From Zemynaea arenosa (GTDB lineage Bacteria > Pseudomonadota > Gammaproteobacteria > Burkholderiales > Burkholderiaceae_D), in assembly GCF_004614185.1 (NCBI RefSeq), contig NZ_SPVF01000128.1, positions 1-64,000 of the forward strand: a stretch of 64,000 nt of DNA, written 5' to 3'. This document shows positions 62,471 to 64,000 of the stretch, in pieces. Within the stretch, counting starts at the first letter, position 1, and each line of letters opens with the position of its first letter. Under the pieces are notes generated by a model. It was not told where the DNA came from. It made no database searches and saw only the letters and a list, made by a program, of their open reading frames with translations. Position numbers and translations under genes: made by a program.

Positions 62471-63721
62471 TCACGCCGGACGGCGGCCCAGCGCCTCAAG
62501 CTCCAACTTCTCGAGATAGTCCGCCCAGTCCTGCATCATCCGCCGGCGCTCGTCAAAGTACGCGCCCCGATCATAGGCGCTTTCGAGCTTGTCTTTCGGG
62601 ACGTGAGCCAGCTGCCGGTCCACCACCTCGTGTCGGTAGCCCAGGCGCTCCTTCAACGTCGTCATCGCAAGTGCGCGGAAGCCGTGGCCTGTCATCTGCT
62701 TCTTGTATCCCATCCGATCAAGCGCGGCCAGCAAGGTGTTGTTACTGATTGGTTCATCAAGTGTCCGCTGATTCGGGAAAAGGTACTTACCTGCGCCTGT
62801 GTAGGTATAGAGCACTCGCAGCAGATCGACGGCTTGACGCGGCAAACAGGTATCGTGATCGACCTTGATCGGCTTGACCTTCCGCCGCCCCATCTTCATG
62901 CGCTGCCAGGGGATGATCCACCGGCCATGTTCGAGGTCGATCTCGCTCCACGGCGTCTCAATGAATTCACTTGTTCTCACGAAGACCAGCATCATGAGGC
63001 GCATCGCGATGCGCACCACGTGTCCCATCCGCGCTTCGTTGGAGGCCAGGGCACGCAGGAATTGCGGCAGGTCGTCAGGCCCGATCGCTGCGAAGTGCTG
63101 CTCGTTGGCGGGCTTCAGTACCATCACCAGGTGGTCGGCGGGATTGCGATCAATGAGCCCTGAGTGCACGGCGAAGATGAAGATGCGATTCACGTTGGCC
63201 GTGATTCGGTGGGCCGTCTCGCGCACGCCGCGGCTCTCGATCTTGCGGACGGCACGCAGCACATCGACGGTTGCGATCTGCTTCAGACGCATGCTGCCGA
63301 TCTCGGGGAAGATGTCGCGCTCCAGCTGGCGAATGATGTTGTCCCTCGTGCGCTGCGTCCAATTGTCGCTCTGGACGTCGTGCCACTCGCGTGCGACCGC
63401 TTCGAACGTTGGCCCAAGCGCCAGCGCTTCGGCGGCCAGTGCGAGGCTACGCGCAACGGCGGGATCGATCCCCTGTGCGAGCACTGCACGCGCGTCGGCG
63501 CGCTTCTCACGCGCTGTGGCCAGCGAGATCTCGGGATAGCGCCCGAACGAAAGCCGGTTCTCAAGTCCATCAGGACGGCGATATTTGAAGCGCCAGAACT
63601 TGCGGCCGTGCGTCGTCACTTCGAGGTACAGGCCGTCACCGTCGAACAGCTTGTACGCTGTCTCGGCTGGCTTGGCATTGCGGACCTCGGCATCGGTCAG
63701 CGGGCGGACGATCTTTGGCAT
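62471..63721 (-). CDS. int: P4-type tyrosine integrase (DUF4102 arm domain)
   Basis: A 416-residue recombinase. The N-terminal arm-binding DUF4102 domain (LTDAEVRNAKPAETAYKLFDGDGLYLEVTTHGRKFWRFKYRR) is followed by a core-binding region and the catalytic domain, with HGFRALAMTTL (H-x-x-R box) and the late HVPKDKLESAYDRGAYFDERRRMMQDWADYL carrying the nucleophilic Tyr. It integrates the element at tRNA-Ser. It is transcribed away from the tRNA, toward the 37-residue gene. Confidence 0.93.
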   Translation of the reverse strand: MPKIVRPLTDAEVRNAKPAETAYKLFDGDGLYLEVTTHGRKFWRFKYRRPDGLENRLSFGRYPEISLATAREKRADARAVLAQGIDPAVARSLALAAEALALGPTFEAVAREWHDVQSDNWTQRTRDNIIRQLERDIFPEIGSMRLKQIATVDVLRAVRKIESRGVRETAHRITANVNRIFIFAVHSGLIDRNPADHLVMVLKPANEQHFAAIGPDDLPQFLRALASNEARMGHVVRIAMRLMMLVFVRTSEFIETPWSEIDLEHGRWIIPWQRMKMGRRKVKPIKVDHDTCLPRQAVDLLRVLYTYTGAGKYLFPNQRTLDEPISNNTLLAALDRMGYKKQMTGHGFRALAMTTLKERLGYRHEVVDRQLAHVPKDKLESAYDRGAYFDERRRMMQDWADYLEKLELEALGRRPA

Positions 63722-63817
63722 TTTTGGGGATATCGAACACCTGGTTGGACAGCGATGTCCTTTCCCAGTTCCCCAAAAGTCTCGAATGCGGCCGAATTTG
63801 CCAGGACGAGACAGAAC

Positions 63818-63858
63818 AAAAAAACCGCCGTCTCATAGGGAGAACGGCGGTTTTTTTT
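63818..63858. terminator. Bidirectional terminator between integrase and tRNA-Ser
   Basis: Seven A (63818-63824), CCGCCGT, a loop and ACGGCGG (63844-63850), then eight T (63851-63858) form a strong stem flanked by A and T runs on both sides. It can end the tRNA-Ser transcript on the minus strand, replacing the terminator lost on insertion. Confidence 0.8.
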
Positions 63859-63888
63859 GATGTCCGGCTATCAAGCTGAACGATATCC

Positions 63889-63905
63889 TGGCGGAGAGAG
63901 GGGGA
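63889..63905. repeat. tRNA-side attachment site
   Basis: The last 17 bases of tRNA-Ser on the minus strand, including the encoded CCA, are the second copy of the repeat found at 58829-58845. Confidence 0.8.
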
Positions 63906-63979
63906 TTCGAACCCCCGATAGGCTATGAACCTATACACGCTTTCCAGGCGTGCGACTTAAACCACTCATCCATCTCTCC
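63889..63979 (-). tRNA. tRNA-Ser (anticodon GGA)
   Basis: The reverse complement folds into a class II tRNA of 91 bases with encoded CCA: acceptor GGAGAGA pairs with TCTCTCC, the anticodon loop is CTGGAAA (anticodon GGA), a long variable arm follows, and the T-arm is GGGGGTTCGAATCCCCC. The gene is intact after island insertion because the element supplies the same 3' end. Confidence 0.97.
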
Positions 63980-64000
63980 TGATGGGGTCCCATGGTTGGG

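Larger units (their letters stand above)
58829..63905. mobile_element. Integrative element (about 5.06 kb) in tRNA-Ser(GGA)
   Basis: The element is bounded by 17-bp direct repeats of the tRNA 3' end (58829-58845 and 63889-63905), has a P4-type tyrosine integrase next to the tRNA, and carries a large PIN-like membrane protein gene of lower GC content. It lacks replication, transfer or phage structural genes, so it must rely on other elements to move. Between the left repeat and the first gene (58846-59127) and between genes (61516-62341) I see no coding sequence. Confidence 0.8.

Noticed and set aside
1-64000. CRISPR array
   Set aside because: No regularly spaced direct repeats of the right length were seen on reading the window.

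Overview
The window is GC-rich chromosomal DNA, most like a betaproteobacterium of the Oxalobacteraceae (Massilia/Telluria type). That placement is inference. It rests on dense high-GC coding, two PEP-CTERM sorted proteins, a DUF3016 cluster, DUF2145, a ParD-like/methionine aminopeptidase pair and large CHASE/PAS/GAF/GGDEF signalling proteins. I could run no database search; family names come from motifs and overall protein appearance.

Layout. 0-3.5 kb: tamA (with the first codons of tamB), queC and a metallophosphoesterase. 3.5-11.3 kb: a cyclic-di-GMP and signalling block, made of a CHASE/PAS/GAF/GGDEF cyclase, a small proline-rich protein gene with clear expression signals, a GAF-GAF histidine kinase and a convergent receiver-DUF3369-HD-GYP regulator. 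11.4-19.6 kb: an Nei-type glycosylase, three tandem DUF3016 paralogues, an ECF sigma/membrane protein/coiled-coil module, a PQQ-type sugar dehydrogenase, an M20 peptidase and an NTF2-like protein. 19.7-28 kb: secreted hydrolases and small exported proteins, a palindromic repeat cluster, a trypsin-like PEP-CTERM protein whose catalytic Ser position reads Thr, and an eRF1-like protein behind an FNR-type site. 28-34.4 kb: TPR membrane protein, DHA2-type MFS pump, MaoC-like protein, a class D beta-lactamase gene cut by one in-frame TGA, a VOC protein and a GMC oxidoreductase. 34.5-44 kb: further copies of the palindromic repeat, DUF2145, ArsR-AHSA1 with a well-resolved promoter/operator, a PEP-CTERM LamG-like protein, ParD-like/MAP, MarR-ClC, a cold-shock gene and UPF0178. 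44-56.4 kb: GST, a DAACS carrier, a three-gene TonB-receptor/esterase operon divergent from a LysR regulator, a VIT-type transporter, a LuxR regulator and a collagen-like lipoprotein hydrolase. 56.4-58.6 kb: unrecognised, less GC-rich genes.

58.83-63.9 kb is an integrative element of about 5.06 kb inserted at the 3' end of tRNA-Ser(GGA). A 17-bp copy of the tRNA end lies at the far junction, and a P4-type integrase sits next to the tRNA. Its cargo is one large gene for a PIN-like, coiled-coil protein with two membrane segments, plus a 37-residue one-helix peptide gene and about 0.8 kb of apparently non-coding DNA. This is the best candidate here for an undescribed system, possibly a single-gene defence locus. 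At both junctions a terminator-like hairpin lies about 31-34 bases beyond the 17-bp repeat, as if the element replaces the tRNA terminator it displaced.

Most long reading frames opposite these genes are GC-driven shadows and are omitted.
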